The notes under the pieces: model-generated
Told to the model about the DNA's origin: nothing
What the model saw: the letters and a program-made list of their open reading frames with translations, nothing else
Databases searched by the model: none
Position numbers and translations under genes: made by a program
Part shown: in pieces, positions 29,816-38,956 of the stretch
Layout: each line of letters starts with the position of its first letter
How positions within the stretch are numbered: position 1 is the first letter of the stretch
Source: JAEUHZ01 sp964552795
Lineage (GTDB): Bacteria; Planctomycetota; UBA1135; GCA-002686595
Length of the DNA stretch: 64,000 nt
Reading direction: 5' to 3'
Assembly (NCBI GenBank): GCA_964552795.1
Contig: CAZKIO010000021.1
Span: 1-64,000, forward strand

Positions 29816-31729
29816 ATGAAGGACGAGCCGTTGTCCGGCGGATCGTCGCAGGCCATTCCCGAGGTGCAGAGCTCGCTGTACGCCGGGTTGCAGCGCCATG
29901 CCTCGAGCCACCTGCGGCCCGGCATCGATCTGCCGGGCCCCAAGGGAACGCAGGTCTCCGCCGGGCCGGAATGGCTGGTCAAGGCGGTCGCCGCCGGGGC
30001 GCAGGAGCGGCGCCGCTACGTCATGCGCTCGGAGATCGGTCGCGGCGGCATGGGCGCGGTGTACGAGGTGATCGACACCGACCTGCGGCGCACGCTGGCG
30101 ATGAAGGTCGCGCACACGACGCCGTCCGCCGATCCGTCGGTCGAGACCAGCACCGATCCGTCGATGCTGTCGCGCTTCCTCGAGGAGGCGCAGGTCACGG
30201 GCCAGCTCGACCACCCGGGGATCGTGCCGCTGCACGAGGTGGGCATGGACGACGCCGGCCGCATCTACTTCACGATGCGGCTCGTGAAGGGCCTCGACCT
30301 GCACCAGGTGTTCAAGCAGGTGCGCACCGGCTCCAAGGACTGGAGCCAGGAGCGCGCGATCGTGGCGATCGTGCGCGTGTGCGAGGCGATGGCCTACGCG
30401 CACTCCAAGGGCGTCGTGCACCGCGACCTGAAGCCGGCCAACATCATGACCGGGCGCTTCGGCGAGGTGTACGTGATGGACTGGGGCCTGGCCAAGGTCG
30501 TCGGCCGGCCCGAGAAGGAGCAACCCTCGATCGAGGACTCGCTGCGCTCGGCGGTGTTCACCGAGCGCGCGGCCGAGGGCGGCGACGACGACGCGCTCAC
30601 GACGCAGCACGGCACGGTGCTGGGGACGCCGGTGTACATGGCGCCCGAGCAGGCGCGCGGCGAGGTCGAGAAGATCGACGCGCGCTCGGACATCTACTCC
30701 CTGGGCGCGATCCTGTACCACCTGCTGGCCGGCCAGCCGCCCTACCTGCCGCCGTGCACGCGCCTGCCGCCCACGCAGGTGCTGCGCTTCGTGATCGAGG
30801 GCCCGCCTCGGCCGCTGCGCGAGATCGTCCCGGGAGTCGCGCCGGAGCTGGCCGCGATCTGCGCCAAGGCCATGGCGCGCGAGCAGGCCGACCGCTACCA
30901 GGACATGCGCGAGTTCGCCGAGGACCTGCGCATGTTCCTCGTCGGCCGACCGGTCAGCGTGCTGAAGCTGTCGGGGCCGCAGCGCGCGCTGCGCTGGTGC
31001 CGGCGCTACCCGATGGCCACCGTGTCGATGCTGGCGCTCTTCCTGGGCGCGCTGGTCGTCGTGTGGCGCCTGGACTCGCTGGCGCACACGCTGGTCGAGC
31101 AGGCCGCGATCGACAACGCCGCGATGGAGGCCGACCTCCTGCAGGAGGTGAATTCGTTCTACGTCGAGGCGGTCGCCGGGCGCGTCGACCGCTCGCACGT
31201 GCCGGTGACGGCGGCGTGGGCCGCGACCGCGGGCGCCATCCCGCTGCCCGCGACGTTCCTGACCGAGCTGGGCGAGCGCGTGTCGGCGCGCGCCGGCGAC
31301 GTGCGCGTGCGCCACTACAGCGACTACCCGTTCAAGAACCGCGGGGACGTCCCGCTCGATGCGTTCCAGAAGCAGGCGCTCGAGACGTTGCGCGCTGCGC
31401 CGACGCAGCCCCTGATCGAATTCGACACCGTGCGCGACGAGCCCGTGCTGCGCTACGCGGTCGCGCGGCGCATGGAGCAGGGCTGCGTCGACTGCCACAA
31501 CACGCACCCCGACAGCACGAAGAAGGACTGGAAGCTGGGCGAAGTGCGCGGCGTGCTCGAGATCGTGCGGCCGCTCGCCACCGACGAAGCGCGCATCCGC
31601 GCGGGGATGCGCGGCACGCTGATCCTGGTGGCTGCGGTGGTCGGCGGCCTGGTCCTGGCCGCGCTGGTCGGCGTGCTGGCGTTCACGCGCCGCGCCGCGG
31701 CGAAGCACGAGCGCCCGGCGGAGCGCTGA
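29816..31729 (+). CDS. Membrane Ser/Thr kinase with extracytoplasmic haem (CxxCH) sensor domain
   Basis: A 637-residue protein. The kinase domain spans about residues 70-345, with Gly loop 'IGRGGMGAVYE', Lys97, 'HRDLKPANI' (Asp204), DWG at 222-224 in place of DFG, and 'GTPVYMAPEQARGEV'. A membrane helix (about 399-417) leads to a domain of about 180 residues containing 'CVDCHNTHPDSTKKDWKLG'. This is a c-type haem site, as in Tll0287/DUF3365 sensors. A second helix (about 600-623) ends the protein. This suggests a redox or ligand sensor outside controlling kinase activity inside. The signal and targets are unknown. Transcribed away from the LVIVD gene. Confidence 0.88.
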   Translation: MKDEPLSGGSSQAIPEVQSSLYAGLQRHASSHLRPGIDLPGPKGTQVSAGPEWLVKAVAAGAQERRRYVMRSEIGRGGMGAVYEVIDTDLRRTLAMKVAHTTPSADPSVETSTDPSMLSRFLEEAQVTGQLDHPGIVPLHEVGMDDAGRIYFTMRLVKGLDLHQVFKQVRTGSKDWSQERAIVAIVRVCEAMAYAHSKGVVHRDLKPANIMTGRFGEVYVMDWGLAKVVGRPEKEQPSIEDSLRSAVFTERAAEGGDDDALTTQHGTVLGTPVYMAPEQARGEVEKIDARSDIYSLGAILYHLLAGQPPYLPPCTRLPPTQVLRFVIEGPPRPLREIVPGVAPELAAICAKAMAREQADRYQDMREFAEDLRMFLVGRPVSVLKLSGPQRALRWCRRYPMATVSMLALFLGALVVVWRLDSLAHTLVEQAAIDNAAMEADLLQEVNSFYVEAVAGRVDRSHVPVTAAWAATAGAIPLPATFLTELGERVSARAGDVRVRHYSDYPFKNRGDVPLDAFQKQALETLRAAPTQPLIEFDTVRDEPVLRYAVARRMEQGCVDCHNTHPDSTKKDWKLGEVRGVLEIVRPLATDEARIRAGMRGTLILVAAVVGGLVLAALVGVLAFTRRAAAKHERPAER

Positions 31730-31758
31730 CCTGGGCTGCCAGGGCGCCTGCTCGCGTA

Positions 31759-32052
31759 TCAACTGTCGCCGCCGAGCGATTGGTCGGGCCGGACTGCTCC
31801 GACAATAGGACCTGGGGCTGATCTGCCATGACCACGGTGTTCCGCGGCTGGCGCGGGGCGGCACGATGCGGGCAGGGCCCGCGAGGCTTGCCGGGCAGCC
31901 TTCGCTCGCGTGCGCAGGTCGGAGGCTTTGCACGCCAGCCTCAATTCGTCGCTGACCTCCCGGGCGCCGCGAGGCAGGCAGCGTCGGAAGCCTCGGGCTG
32001 CCTGGATCCGTCCGAGCATTGGCTCGACGACCTGCTTCCGCGGGCGGTACCG
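31759..32052 (-). pseudogene. Remnant of an IS1182-type transposase C-terminus
   Basis: On the minus strand from 32052 the codons read RYRPRKQVVEPMLGRIQAARGF and continue with 'RGAREVSDELRLAC'. This matches the pattern of IS1182/IS5-like DDE transposase ends (RKQVVEPVFGQIK..ARGF....RG..KV..E..L). An in-frame TAG lies six codons upstream of the match and no more of the enzyme is visible, so this is a decayed fragment. No terminal inverted repeats were identified. The family call is by motif memory. Confidence 0.6.
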
Positions 32053-32134
32053 ACCCCGCCCCTCTCGCTAGCCTGGCGTGGCGCGCGTACGCTGGTTGAG
32101 GGACGCCACAAGCCCGCGTCCGGAGGAACCGCTC

Positions 32135-33677
32135 GTGAAAGCTCGACCGATCTCTCTCTCTCTCTCTCGTTCCGGTAGTTAGCGCCTTGTGCGCGCCGAG
32201 CGCGGCACAAAGCCCGCCGCCCACTCCACCCGTGACGATCCACGACCGGGGCATCGCCGATCTCGGCCCGGCAGGAGCGGACGTGCACGAACCGGCACTC
32301 GCGATGACCCGGGCGAATCGGATTGCCGTGGCACAGCACTTCTCACTCGGCGGGCCGCTGCGCTACGCGCTCGGCAGCAACCAGCACGCGACGTGGAGTT
32401 CCGGCCCGATTCCCGGCATCCACCTGCAGGACCCTACGACCTGCGTGGTCGACGGCACGCAGGGTCAGAATCGTTTCGCGATCTTCGGCATCACCGCCAC
32501 GTTCGGGAGCGAGAACGCGCTGTGGTATTCGATCTACGCGCCCGGAACGACGCCCGAGTTCACGGTCTGGCGCCGCGCGTACAAGCCCGCAGCCGGGCAG
32601 GCCAAGGTGGACAAGCCTTGGGTGATTCAGCGGGCTCCGGGAGACTTCTTCGTGTTCTTCTACCGCGGAGGACCGGCGGGATACGCGTACTTGCGGTCGG
32701 CGAACGGGCAGTACTGGGGCGAGGAGATGAACGAGCTGCCGCGCTACGACGTGGCCGGACCGGGCGGCGGCGCCCCGATCCCCGGCAGCTTCTGCTGCCA
32801 ACCCGCCGTCGGGCCGGACGGTGCCATCTATCTCGCCTACGCGACCGACGAGTTCGGTCCGAGCGGCGCCAACGGCAGGATCCAGTTGCTGCGGGGCACC
32901 GACCCGGAGGGCGACCACTCTGGACCATTGGAGTTCACGCACCTCTTGGGGGAAGACGGGCAGCCGGTTTCGATCAGCCCTCACCATAGCCAGAACCAAG
33001 CGCTACCCGTGCCAGCCGCAACACTGGAGCCGATTTGCAAGACCGTGCCCTATCTGCTGTGCGATTCCACCGGCGGCCCGTTTGGACCAGACCGCTTGTA
33101 CGTGCTCTACCACGACACGGCCGAACCCGGCTCCTCCGACGTCGACGCGATGATCGCGCGGTACACGCGCAACCCGGTCACCGACCGCTGGTCGGTTGTG
33201 ACGGGCGAGTTGAGCACGGACCTGCAGTCGCCCAGCGGCCAGCATGCCGATCAGTTCCTGCCGGTCGGCGTGGTGGATTCCCAGGGTCGCGTCCACGTCA
33301 TTTACTACGACAACCGCCCGGATGAGCGCAGCGGGTGTACGCAGGAGGACGGGTACGGTCCCGCCTTCGACGTCTACTACGCGGTGTCGGCCGACGGGGG
33401 GCAGGCATTCGCCACCTACAACCTGCGCACGGACTGTGAAGCTAGTCGTCCGCTCGACTTCTCTCTGCAACGGCCAGTTGGCTCTTCCACTGGCCCCGGG
33501 GTTGAAGCCGGTTGGTCGCCCCGTGAGTACAACGGCATGGCGTTCTACGAGGCGAACGGCGTGACCCGCATCTGGCTCGTCTACAGCGGTGCAGTCGCCG
33601 ACCCGAGCATTCCGGATGATCCCAACGCGCAGTCCCTCATGTGGGGCCAGCAAGTCGTGGTGGGAGGTGCTCCGTGA
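32135..33677 (+). CDS. Secreted sialidase-fold-like protein, frame broken in the signal peptide by (TC)9
   Basis: A GTG at 32135 follows GGAGGA with seven bases spacing and reads MKARPISLSLS before a frameshift in (TC)9. In this assembly it stops at TAG 32180. One extra TC gives a 514-residue protein whose signal peptide runs through 'VPVVSALCAPSAAQ', cleaved after SAA. The rest is open to 33677. A TTG at 32187 has no ribosome site and would discard the export signal. The mature part resembles BNR/sialidase-type beta-propellers: 'KPWVIQRAPGDFFVFFY', 'SFCCQPAVGPDG', 'VHVIYYDNRP', 'WSPREYNGMAFYE'. No catalytic residues were recognised. Coupled by a GTGA overlap to the next gene. The paralogue at 56699 has a similar lesion. 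Confidence 0.78.
32151..32168 (+). repeat. (TC)9 microsatellite inside a signal-peptide coding region
   Basis: Nine TC units begin sixteen bases after the GTG start. Nine units put the gene out of frame; seven or ten would restore it. Such tracts are typical sites of slipped-strand phase variation. Confidence 0.9.
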
Positions 33678-35017
33678 TCCACTCCGCACTCCGCGCGCCG
33701 GGCCGAGCTGAGAGTCGCAGGGTCTGCCGCGCAATCCTGATCGCGTCCTGTCTCGCGTTCCCCCCGACCGCGCACGCCAACCAGGAGCGGTTCCAGCCCA
33801 TGCCGTCCAACGCGCCGACTCAGGCATCCTTGCCCGGGGAGCCGCAGCTTGCTGGTCCCGCAGGGACTCTGCCGGGGGCAGACGTCATCTACAACCACTC
33901 CTCCCTCACCGGCTTCTACATCCAACTGTTCCCGGGCGAGATGGCCTTCGATTCGGGCCAACTGCCGAGCCCCTCGTTCCCCGGCAACAACGGCTGGGGA
34001 CCGGGCTGCGCGCAACAGTACACGGTCACGGGTATCGAATTCGGGTACTGCACCGACCGACCCGCGATCGACATCGAGATCGCTCTAGCCAGCCAATACG
34101 ACCTGTGCAACGTGAATCCGTTCATCCCTGTCGCCACCCTGCTTTACCAGGGGCTACCCGGGTCGGGCAGCGGCGCGGTGGAGTGTTTCGTGATCCGGGT
34201 GGACCTGCGCAGCCAAGGACCGACTGGCCCTTTCACCCTTCTCGCAGACGGCGACGGTGACTGGGACCCCTTCACTTCCTTCAGGAACGTGTTTGGTGCG
34301 CGGTTTCGCTTTCCAAACGCGACGGCGGGAACGACGGGGCTGATCTTCTCCGGTACCCCCGCGGGCGACTTCCGCGGCGCGCGCTGGTCCATCTTGGGCG
34401 TCGACTACTCGCTGCCGGGAAATGGCTGCTACAACTACGACACCGTCGAAATCGAGCCCGGAGATTACTGTCTCGGCGGCGGACCTGGCACCGGGCCCTA
34501 CCTGCGCCTGTTCGCCGATGCGTGCGGCACCCTGCAGGGCCAGGCGTTCTGCACCGGAGACGGCAGCGCCACCGCCTGTCCGTGCGCGAACCACAGTCCG
34601 CCCCTCAACCAGGAAGGCTGCCGAAGCTCCGTGAACGGCATGAACGGCGGGCGTCTCGAGGTGACAGGCGTGGCGAGTCTCTCGGCCGACACAACCCTGC
34701 TCCGCGCTCTGCGGCTGCCGGACTCGACCTCGGCCCTCTTTTTCCAGGGGACCACGCAGGTGAACGGCGGAGCCGGTCAGGCCTTCGGGGACGGCCTGCG
34801 CTGCGCAGGCGGGAGCGTGATCCGCCTCGGCGCGGTCACGGCGGTCGGCGGCCAGGTGGAGTATCCCAGCGGCGGCGCGCCTTCCGTGTCGGTCCAGGGC
34901 GCGATCACAAGCCCGGGAACGCGCACCTACCAGGTTTGGTACCGCAACAGCGCCGATTTCTGCACGGCCGCCACGTTCAACCTCACGAATGGCTGGACTC
35001 TCGACTGGTCCTCGTGA
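33674..35017 (+). CDS. Exported protein with W-xx C-terminal domain (locus A partner)
   Basis: A 447-residue protein. The GTG start at 33674 overlaps the preceding stop (GTGA) and has GGGAGG upstream, so translation is coupled. The signal peptide ends near 'PPTAHA'. A beta-rich N-terminal domain contains 'LPGADVIYNHSSLTGFY', 'GYCTDRPAIDIEIA' and 'DGDGDWDPF'. From about residue 300 comes the shared C-terminal domain: 'CTGDGSATACPC', 'FGDGLRCAGGSVIRLG', 'YQVWYRNSADFCT', 'FNLTNGWTLDWSS'. It ends with Trp three residues from the end. Paralogue of the protein encoded at 58190. Function is unknown; surface display is inferred. Confidence 0.83.
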   Translation: MIHSALRAPGRAESRRVCRAILIASCLAFPPTAHANQERFQPMPSNAPTQASLPGEPQLAGPAGTLPGADVIYNHSSLTGFYIQLFPGEMAFDSGQLPSPSFPGNNGWGPGCAQQYTVTGIEFGYCTDRPAIDIEIALASQYDLCNVNPFIPVATLLYQGLPGSGSGAVECFVIRVDLRSQGPTGPFTLLADGDGDWDPFTSFRNVFGARFRFPNATAGTTGLIFSGTPAGDFRGARWSILGVDYSLPGNGCYNYDTVEIEPGDYCLGGGPGTGPYLRLFADACGTLQGQAFCTGDGSATACPCANHSPPLNQEGCRSSVNGMNGGRLEVTGVASLSADTTLLRALRLPDSTSALFFQGTTQVNGGAGQAFGDGLRCAGGSVIRLGAVTAVGGQVEYPSGGAPSVSVQGAITSPGTRTYQVWYRNSADFCTAATFNLTNGWTLDWSS

Positions 35018-35330
35018 CGATCCGCTGCGATGGCGGCGCCCTCTTGCTGGCGGAGAATGAACGGAGACTTCTCCGGTTGGTCCGCTTCGTCGGGTGCCTG
35101 GAGGATCACGACTCAACCTTTCGACCGGAGGGCAGTCTGTCGGCAAAGCCCCGTCCGGGCGAGTCGACTGGGTGCCGCGAGGCACGATCTGAGCCGTCGT
35201 CAGAGGCCGCCCGCGTTCGACGGGAGACGCTGGCGGCACCCTGCGGAACCGCGGAACCACTGCGGCACGCGGATGAGTGCCCGGGAGGAAATCGCGGCGC
35301 GCAGGTCGTGACGTGGGTGAGACTCTCGGG
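35018..35330. other. Intergenic stretch between convergent genes, nothing recognised
   Basis: No open frame here resembles a known protein. A short CGGAGA/TCTCCG inverted repeat near 35075 could be a weak terminator for the plus-strand gene. Confidence 0.4.
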
Positions 35331-36506
35331 CTACCGGTGCGGCGCCGTCAGCGGTCCCGGCACCGGTTGCCCGGTGAGCGAACGCAGGAACGCTTCGAGG
35401 TCGTCCATCTCGGCGACCGTGAGGTTCAGCGGCTTCAGCACCTGTTCGCCGTGGTGTCCGGCCGGGATCGCGCCCTCCAGCGTCGAGTAGAACTCCAGCA
35501 CGGCGCGCAGCGTCGCCTTCTGGCCCTGGTGCATGTAGGGCGCCGTCAGCGCCGCGTTGCGCAGGCTCGGCGTGCGCACCTGGCCCCACTGCTCGGCGCC
35601 GTTCACGAGCTGCGCGATCTCCTCGGCGCGCGTGCCCTCGGGATCGTCGCTGAACGGGCCCGCGGCGTTGCGCCGGTCGGCGCGCAGGAGCTCGATGCCG
35701 CGGCGACGCAGGGGATCCCTGGGCTTGCCCCCGGCCAGCGGCGGCATGCCGATCGTGTGGAACTCGCCGTCGGAGAACAGCGGGCCGGCGTGGCACGAGC
35801 GGCAGTCCGCGCGGCCGGCGAACAGCACGAACCCGCGCAGCGCGTCGTCGGGGTACTCGGCCTGCGCGGCGCGGTCGCCGTCGCGCACCGCGCGCGCGAA
35901 GCGGTCGAACGGTGCGTCGCGGCTGACCAGCAGCGCCTGGTAGGCCGCGAGCGCCTTGGCGCCCAGGACGGCGGTCCGCTCGGCGGCTTCGCCCTCGATC
36001 GACGGCTCGGCGTCGAACGCGGCGCGGTACGCGGCGCGCAGCGCGTCGTCCGCGTGCAACAACCGCGCGAGCCCGGCGGCGCCGACGCCCAATTCCTTCG
36101 GGTTGTCGAGCGGTCCGAACGCCTGGCTCCACAGGGAATCCGCGCGTCCGTCCCAGAAGAACCAGCGCTGGTAGGCGACGTTCAGGAGTCCGAGCGTGTG
36201 GCGCTCCGACGCGCCCGGCGGCTCGGGCAGCGCGAGCCCGTCGGCGAAGCCCCTTGCGGGCACGTGGCACGTGGCGCACGAGCGGTTCCCGTCGATCGAG
36301 AGACGCACGTCGAAGAACAGGTCCTGTCCCAGGCGCGCGGCGGCGGCGTTCTGCTCGAACCGGTTGGTCGGATCGGGCTCGGGCGCCTCGAGCGGGCCGT
36401 GCTGGAGCACGCGCGCCGCGAGCTTCGCGTCGACCTCGGGCCGCACGGCGGCGGGCGCGGCGGCAGGCGCGGCCTGCAGCACTGCGGCGAGGAGCGCCGC
36501 GATCAT
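35331..36506 (-). CDS. Di-haem cytochrome c peroxidase / MauG-family protein
   Basis: A 391-residue exported protein. Signal peptide (MIAALLAAVLQAAPAAA), then two c-type haem motifs: CATCH at 77-81 and CRSCH at 235-239. Typical family stretches are present: 'ARLGQDLFFDVRLSIDGNRS', 'FWDGRADSLWSQAFGPL', 'FVLFAGRADC', 'RTPSLRNAALTAPYMHQG'. Family members reduce hydrogen peroxide or oxidise protein side chains in the periplasm. The ATG overlaps the stop of the upstream lipoprotein gene (ATGA), so the two are coupled. Part of a three-gene operon with an NHL-repeat protein. Confidence 0.9.
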   Translation of the reverse strand: MIAALLAAVLQAAPAAAPAAVRPEVDAKLAARVLQHGPLEAPEPDPTNRFEQNAAAARLGQDLFFDVRLSIDGNRSCATCHVPARGFADGLALPEPPGASERHTLGLLNVAYQRWFFWDGRADSLWSQAFGPLDNPKELGVGAAGLARLLHADDALRAAYRAAFDAEPSIEGEAAERTAVLGAKALAAYQALLVSRDAPFDRFARAVRDGDRAAQAEYPDDALRGFVLFAGRADCRSCHAGPLFSDGEFHTIGMPPLAGGKPRDPLRRRGIELLRADRRNAAGPFSDDPEGTRAEEIAQLVNGAEQWGQVRTPSLRNAALTAPYMHQGQKATLRAVLEFYSTLEGAIPAGHHGEQVLKPLNLTVAEMDDLEAFLRSLTGQPVPGPLTAPHR

Positions 36507-36997
36507 TCCAGGTCCACGCGCAGTTGCGCGCGCTCGGTCCACGCGCCGCGCGTCACGTCCAGGTGGAGGTCCCACCAGCCCGGCATGTGGAAGTACAGGC
36601 CGCTCGCGACGAAGATCCCGTCCGCGCGCTGCTCGATGCGCGGCACGCGGTTCATGCCGTGCAGGTGCTCGGGCATCCAGGCCTCGACGCGGAGCGCGAC
36701 GTCGCGCAGCGGCACGTCGGGCCGCGCCGCGTCGGCGATGCGGACCTCCAGCGCGAACGCCCGCCCGCGCTTCCAGCCCTCCGCGGGCCGGCGCAATCCG
36801 ACGACGTAAGTGCCGGCGTTGCTCGCGAAGACGTCGTCCACCGGCCAGGCGGGGGCGATCGGCGCGGCGTTCGCCGGCGAACCCGGCGCGGGCACGACGG
36901 CGGCGACGGGAGCCGCTGGCGTGTCGGCCGGGCGCTCGGGCGACGCGCAGGCGGCCAGCGCGGCCGCGGCGAACAGGCAGGATCGGATCGTGCGCAC
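36503..36997 (-). CDS. YtkA/FixH-like lipoprotein
   Basis: A 164-residue protein. The GTG start at 36997 has CCAGGAG eight bases upstream. Signal peptide with lipobox LAAC gives lipidation at Cys17. An Ala/Pro-rich spacer precedes an immunoglobulin-like domain with 'EAWMPEHLHGMNRVPRI' and 'GLYFHMPGWWDLHLDV'. This is the Met/His-rich pattern of YtkA/FixH-type proteins associated with copper handling. It sits between the NHL protein and the di-haem peroxidase and is coupled to the latter by a four-base overlap. Metal binding is inferred. Confidence 0.8.
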   Translation of the reverse strand: MRTIRSCLFAAAALAACASPERPADTPAAPVAAVVPAPGSPANAAPIAPAWPVDDVFASNAGTYVVGLRRPAEGWKRGRAFALEVRIADAARPDVPLRDVALRVEAWMPEHLHGMNRVPRIEQRADGIFVASGLYFHMPGWWDLHLDVTRGAWTERAQLRVDLE

Positions 36998-37017
36998 GTC
37001 GGGCTCCTGGGGCGGGT

Positions 37018-38883
37018 TCAGCGCGGCCGCAACGCCGGCTCGAGGAAAAAGCGCGCGCCCCACGCGTCGAGGAATCCGCCCTGCGCGTCGAGGATCTGGA
37101 AGCGGTGGTTGCCCGCGTCGATGACGAACAGCCCTCCGTCCGCGCCGCGCGCGAGGCCTTCGGGCTTGAAGAACTCGAGGCGCGAGAGGCCCGGGGCGTC
37201 CGCGGTCCCGACCGTGCGCTGCGTGCGGTCGGCGAGATCGACGGCGAGGAGCGCGTGCCCGTCGACCGCGCTGATCCACAGCGTGCCGCGCCCGTCGAAT
37301 GCGAGGCCCGCCGGCCGGTAGCGCGGGCCGCGCGCGCGCGTCGCCAGGACCTCGCCGTCGGACGCACCGTCGCGCGCGAAGATCTGGACGCAGCGCGCGC
37401 GCGCGTCGGCGACGAACACCGTGCGGCCGTCGGGCGCGACCGCGATCGCGCTCGGCTCCAGCAGGCGACCCGGACCGGTGCCCGGCGAGCCCAGGACGCC
37501 CGCGGGCCGCAACTCGTCGTCGAGCACGAGCACGCGCCCGTTCGCGCGGTCGGCGACGAACAACTCGCCCTGTGCCGAACGGCAGAGCGCACCCGGTTCG
37601 GGCGGCCAAGTCGCGGCGGGGAAACCGGCGAGCGCGAGATCGAGCGCGCGCACGAACCGCGACATGTGCGGCTCGAAGGCGAGCGGCGCGTTCTCCGCCC
37701 GCTCCAGCGCGAACTCGCTCAGGCGGTGCGCCAAGGGGTCGCTGACCCACACGCGCCGTCCCGCGGGATCGAACGCGACGCCCAGCGGCTGCAGCAGCCG
37801 GCCCGGTTCCGTGCCCAGCGTGCCGATGCGCGTGATCTCCACCGGCGTGCCGATCGAGAGGTCGAAGATCGAGAGGTTCGGCCCGGCCGGTTCCAGCACG
37901 GCCAGCAGGTTCCCGGCCGCCGCGCAGCCGCCCTCGTAGTGCGCCGTCGTCGTGCGCTCCGCCAGCGGGCCGGCGTCGCGCGCCTCGGATTCCCGGCCGA
38001 AGAGCTGGACGCGGTCCTCGAAGCCCTCGACGACGGCGACGAACGACCCGTCGGGCGCCAGCGCGATGGCGCTGGGATAGTGCAGCTTGCCGCGGCCCTC
38101 GCGCGGCAGGATCGCGTGCACGCCCCAATCGTGGAGCGCGTTCCCGTCGCGATCGAAGACCTGCACGCGGTGGTTGTCGCGGTCGGCGACGTGCACCGCG
38201 TCGCCGCGCGCCGCGACCCCCGTCGGCGCGTGGAACAGGCCGCTGTAGGGACCGCGTCCGCCCCACGCGCGCTCGAACCCGCCGCCGGCGCCGAAGCGCG
38301 CGATGCGCTGGTTGCCCAGGTCGGCGACGAAGAGCTCGCCGCGCTCGCTCACCGCGACGTCCGTGGGCCACAGGAGTTCGCCGTCGCCGTGGCCGCGGCG
38401 TCCGATCGTGGTCAGCGGCTTGCCGTCGGTGCCGAACACGCTGATCCGGTGGTTGCCCGCGTCGGCGACGTACAGGCGCCCGCCGTGCAGCGAGAGGCCG
38501 CGCGGCTCGCGCAGTTGGCCCGGATCCGATCCGCGCTTCCCGATCGTGCGCAGGCGCTTGCCCTGCGCGTCGAGCACGAGCACCGTCTGCTCGAGCGCGT
38601 CGCTGACGTACAGCGCGCCGTCGGGGCCCAGCGCCAGGCCGCGCGGCTCGCGCGGCAGGCCGGGCAGCGCGTCCAGGCGCCAGCTCGTGAGCTCCTCGCC
38701 GTCGGGAGCGAACGAGCGCACGCGTCCGGCGAAGGCCTCCGCGATCCACACGGTGCCGCGCGGACCGACGACGGCGGCCGAGGGTTCGGCGAGGCCCCGG
38801 ATCTCGGCGCGGAACTCGCCGAACCGGGGCGGTGCGTCCGTGGCGGCCGGGCCCTGGAGCAGGCACAGGAGGAAGGCGATCAC
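37018..38883 (-). CDS. Secreted NHL-repeat beta-propeller protein
   Basis: A 621-residue protein from a GTG start with a short signal peptide (MIAFLLCLLQGPAATDA). At least eight NHL-type blades are visible, each with a phrase such as 'LYVADAGNHRISVFGTDG', 'LFVADLGNQRIARFG', 'VHVADRDNHRVQVFDRDG' or 'LFVIDAGNHRFQILDAQG'. NHL propellers bind proteins or small ligands; no enzyme motif was seen. It is the first gene of an operon with the YtkA-like lipoprotein and the di-haem peroxidase, so it may provide a scaffold or electron-transfer partner. That role is inference. Confidence 0.88.
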   Translation of the reverse strand: MIAFLLCLLQGPAATDAPPRFGEFRAEIRGLAEPSAAVVGPRGTVWIAEAFAGRVRSFAPDGEELTSWRLDALPGLPREPRGLALGPDGALYVSDALEQTVLVLDAQGKRLRTIGKRGSDPGQLREPRGLSLHGGRLYVADAGNHRISVFGTDGKPLTTIGRRGHGDGELLWPTDVAVSERGELFVADLGNQRIARFGAGGGFERAWGGRGPYSGLFHAPTGVAARGDAVHVADRDNHRVQVFDRDGNALHDWGVHAILPREGRGKLHYPSAIALAPDGSFVAVVEGFEDRVQLFGRESEARDAGPLAERTTTAHYEGGCAAAGNLLAVLEPAGPNLSIFDLSIGTPVEITRIGTLGTEPGRLLQPLGVAFDPAGRRVWVSDPLAHRLSEFALERAENAPLAFEPHMSRFVRALDLALAGFPAATWPPEPGALCRSAQGELFVADRANGRVLVLDDELRPAGVLGSPGTGPGRLLEPSAIAVAPDGRTVFVADARARCVQIFARDGASDGEVLATRARGPRYRPAGLAFDGRGTLWISAVDGHALLAVDLADRTQRTVGTADAPGLSRLEFFKPEGLARGADGGLFVIDAGNHRFQILDAQGGFLDAWGARFFLEPALRPR

Positions 38884-38929
38884 TCCCGCGCAGCGTAGCG
38901 GATCCGCGCCGCCCGGCCAGCCTGCGGGG

Positions 38930-38946
38930 GCGCGGATCTTCCGCGC
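38930..38946 (-). terminator. Hairpin downstream of the sulfatase gene
   Basis: GCGCGGA (38930-38936) and TCCGCGC (38940-38946) form a perfect seven-base stem around TCT, extendable by GGG/CCC with a small bulge. It lies about ten bases beyond the sulfatase stop on the minus strand. Confidence 0.5.
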
Positions 38947-38956
38947 GCCCGCGCGA

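Noticed and set aside
32187..33677. TTG at 32187 as the true start of the sialidase-like gene
   Set aside because: There is no ribosome site and it discards the signal peptide. The GTG at 32135 has GGAGGA and a matching n-region in the neighbouring frame.
35018..35330. A possible small protein at 35030-35311
   Set aside because: Its composition looks like random GC-rich translation, with no ribosome site and no similarity I recognise.
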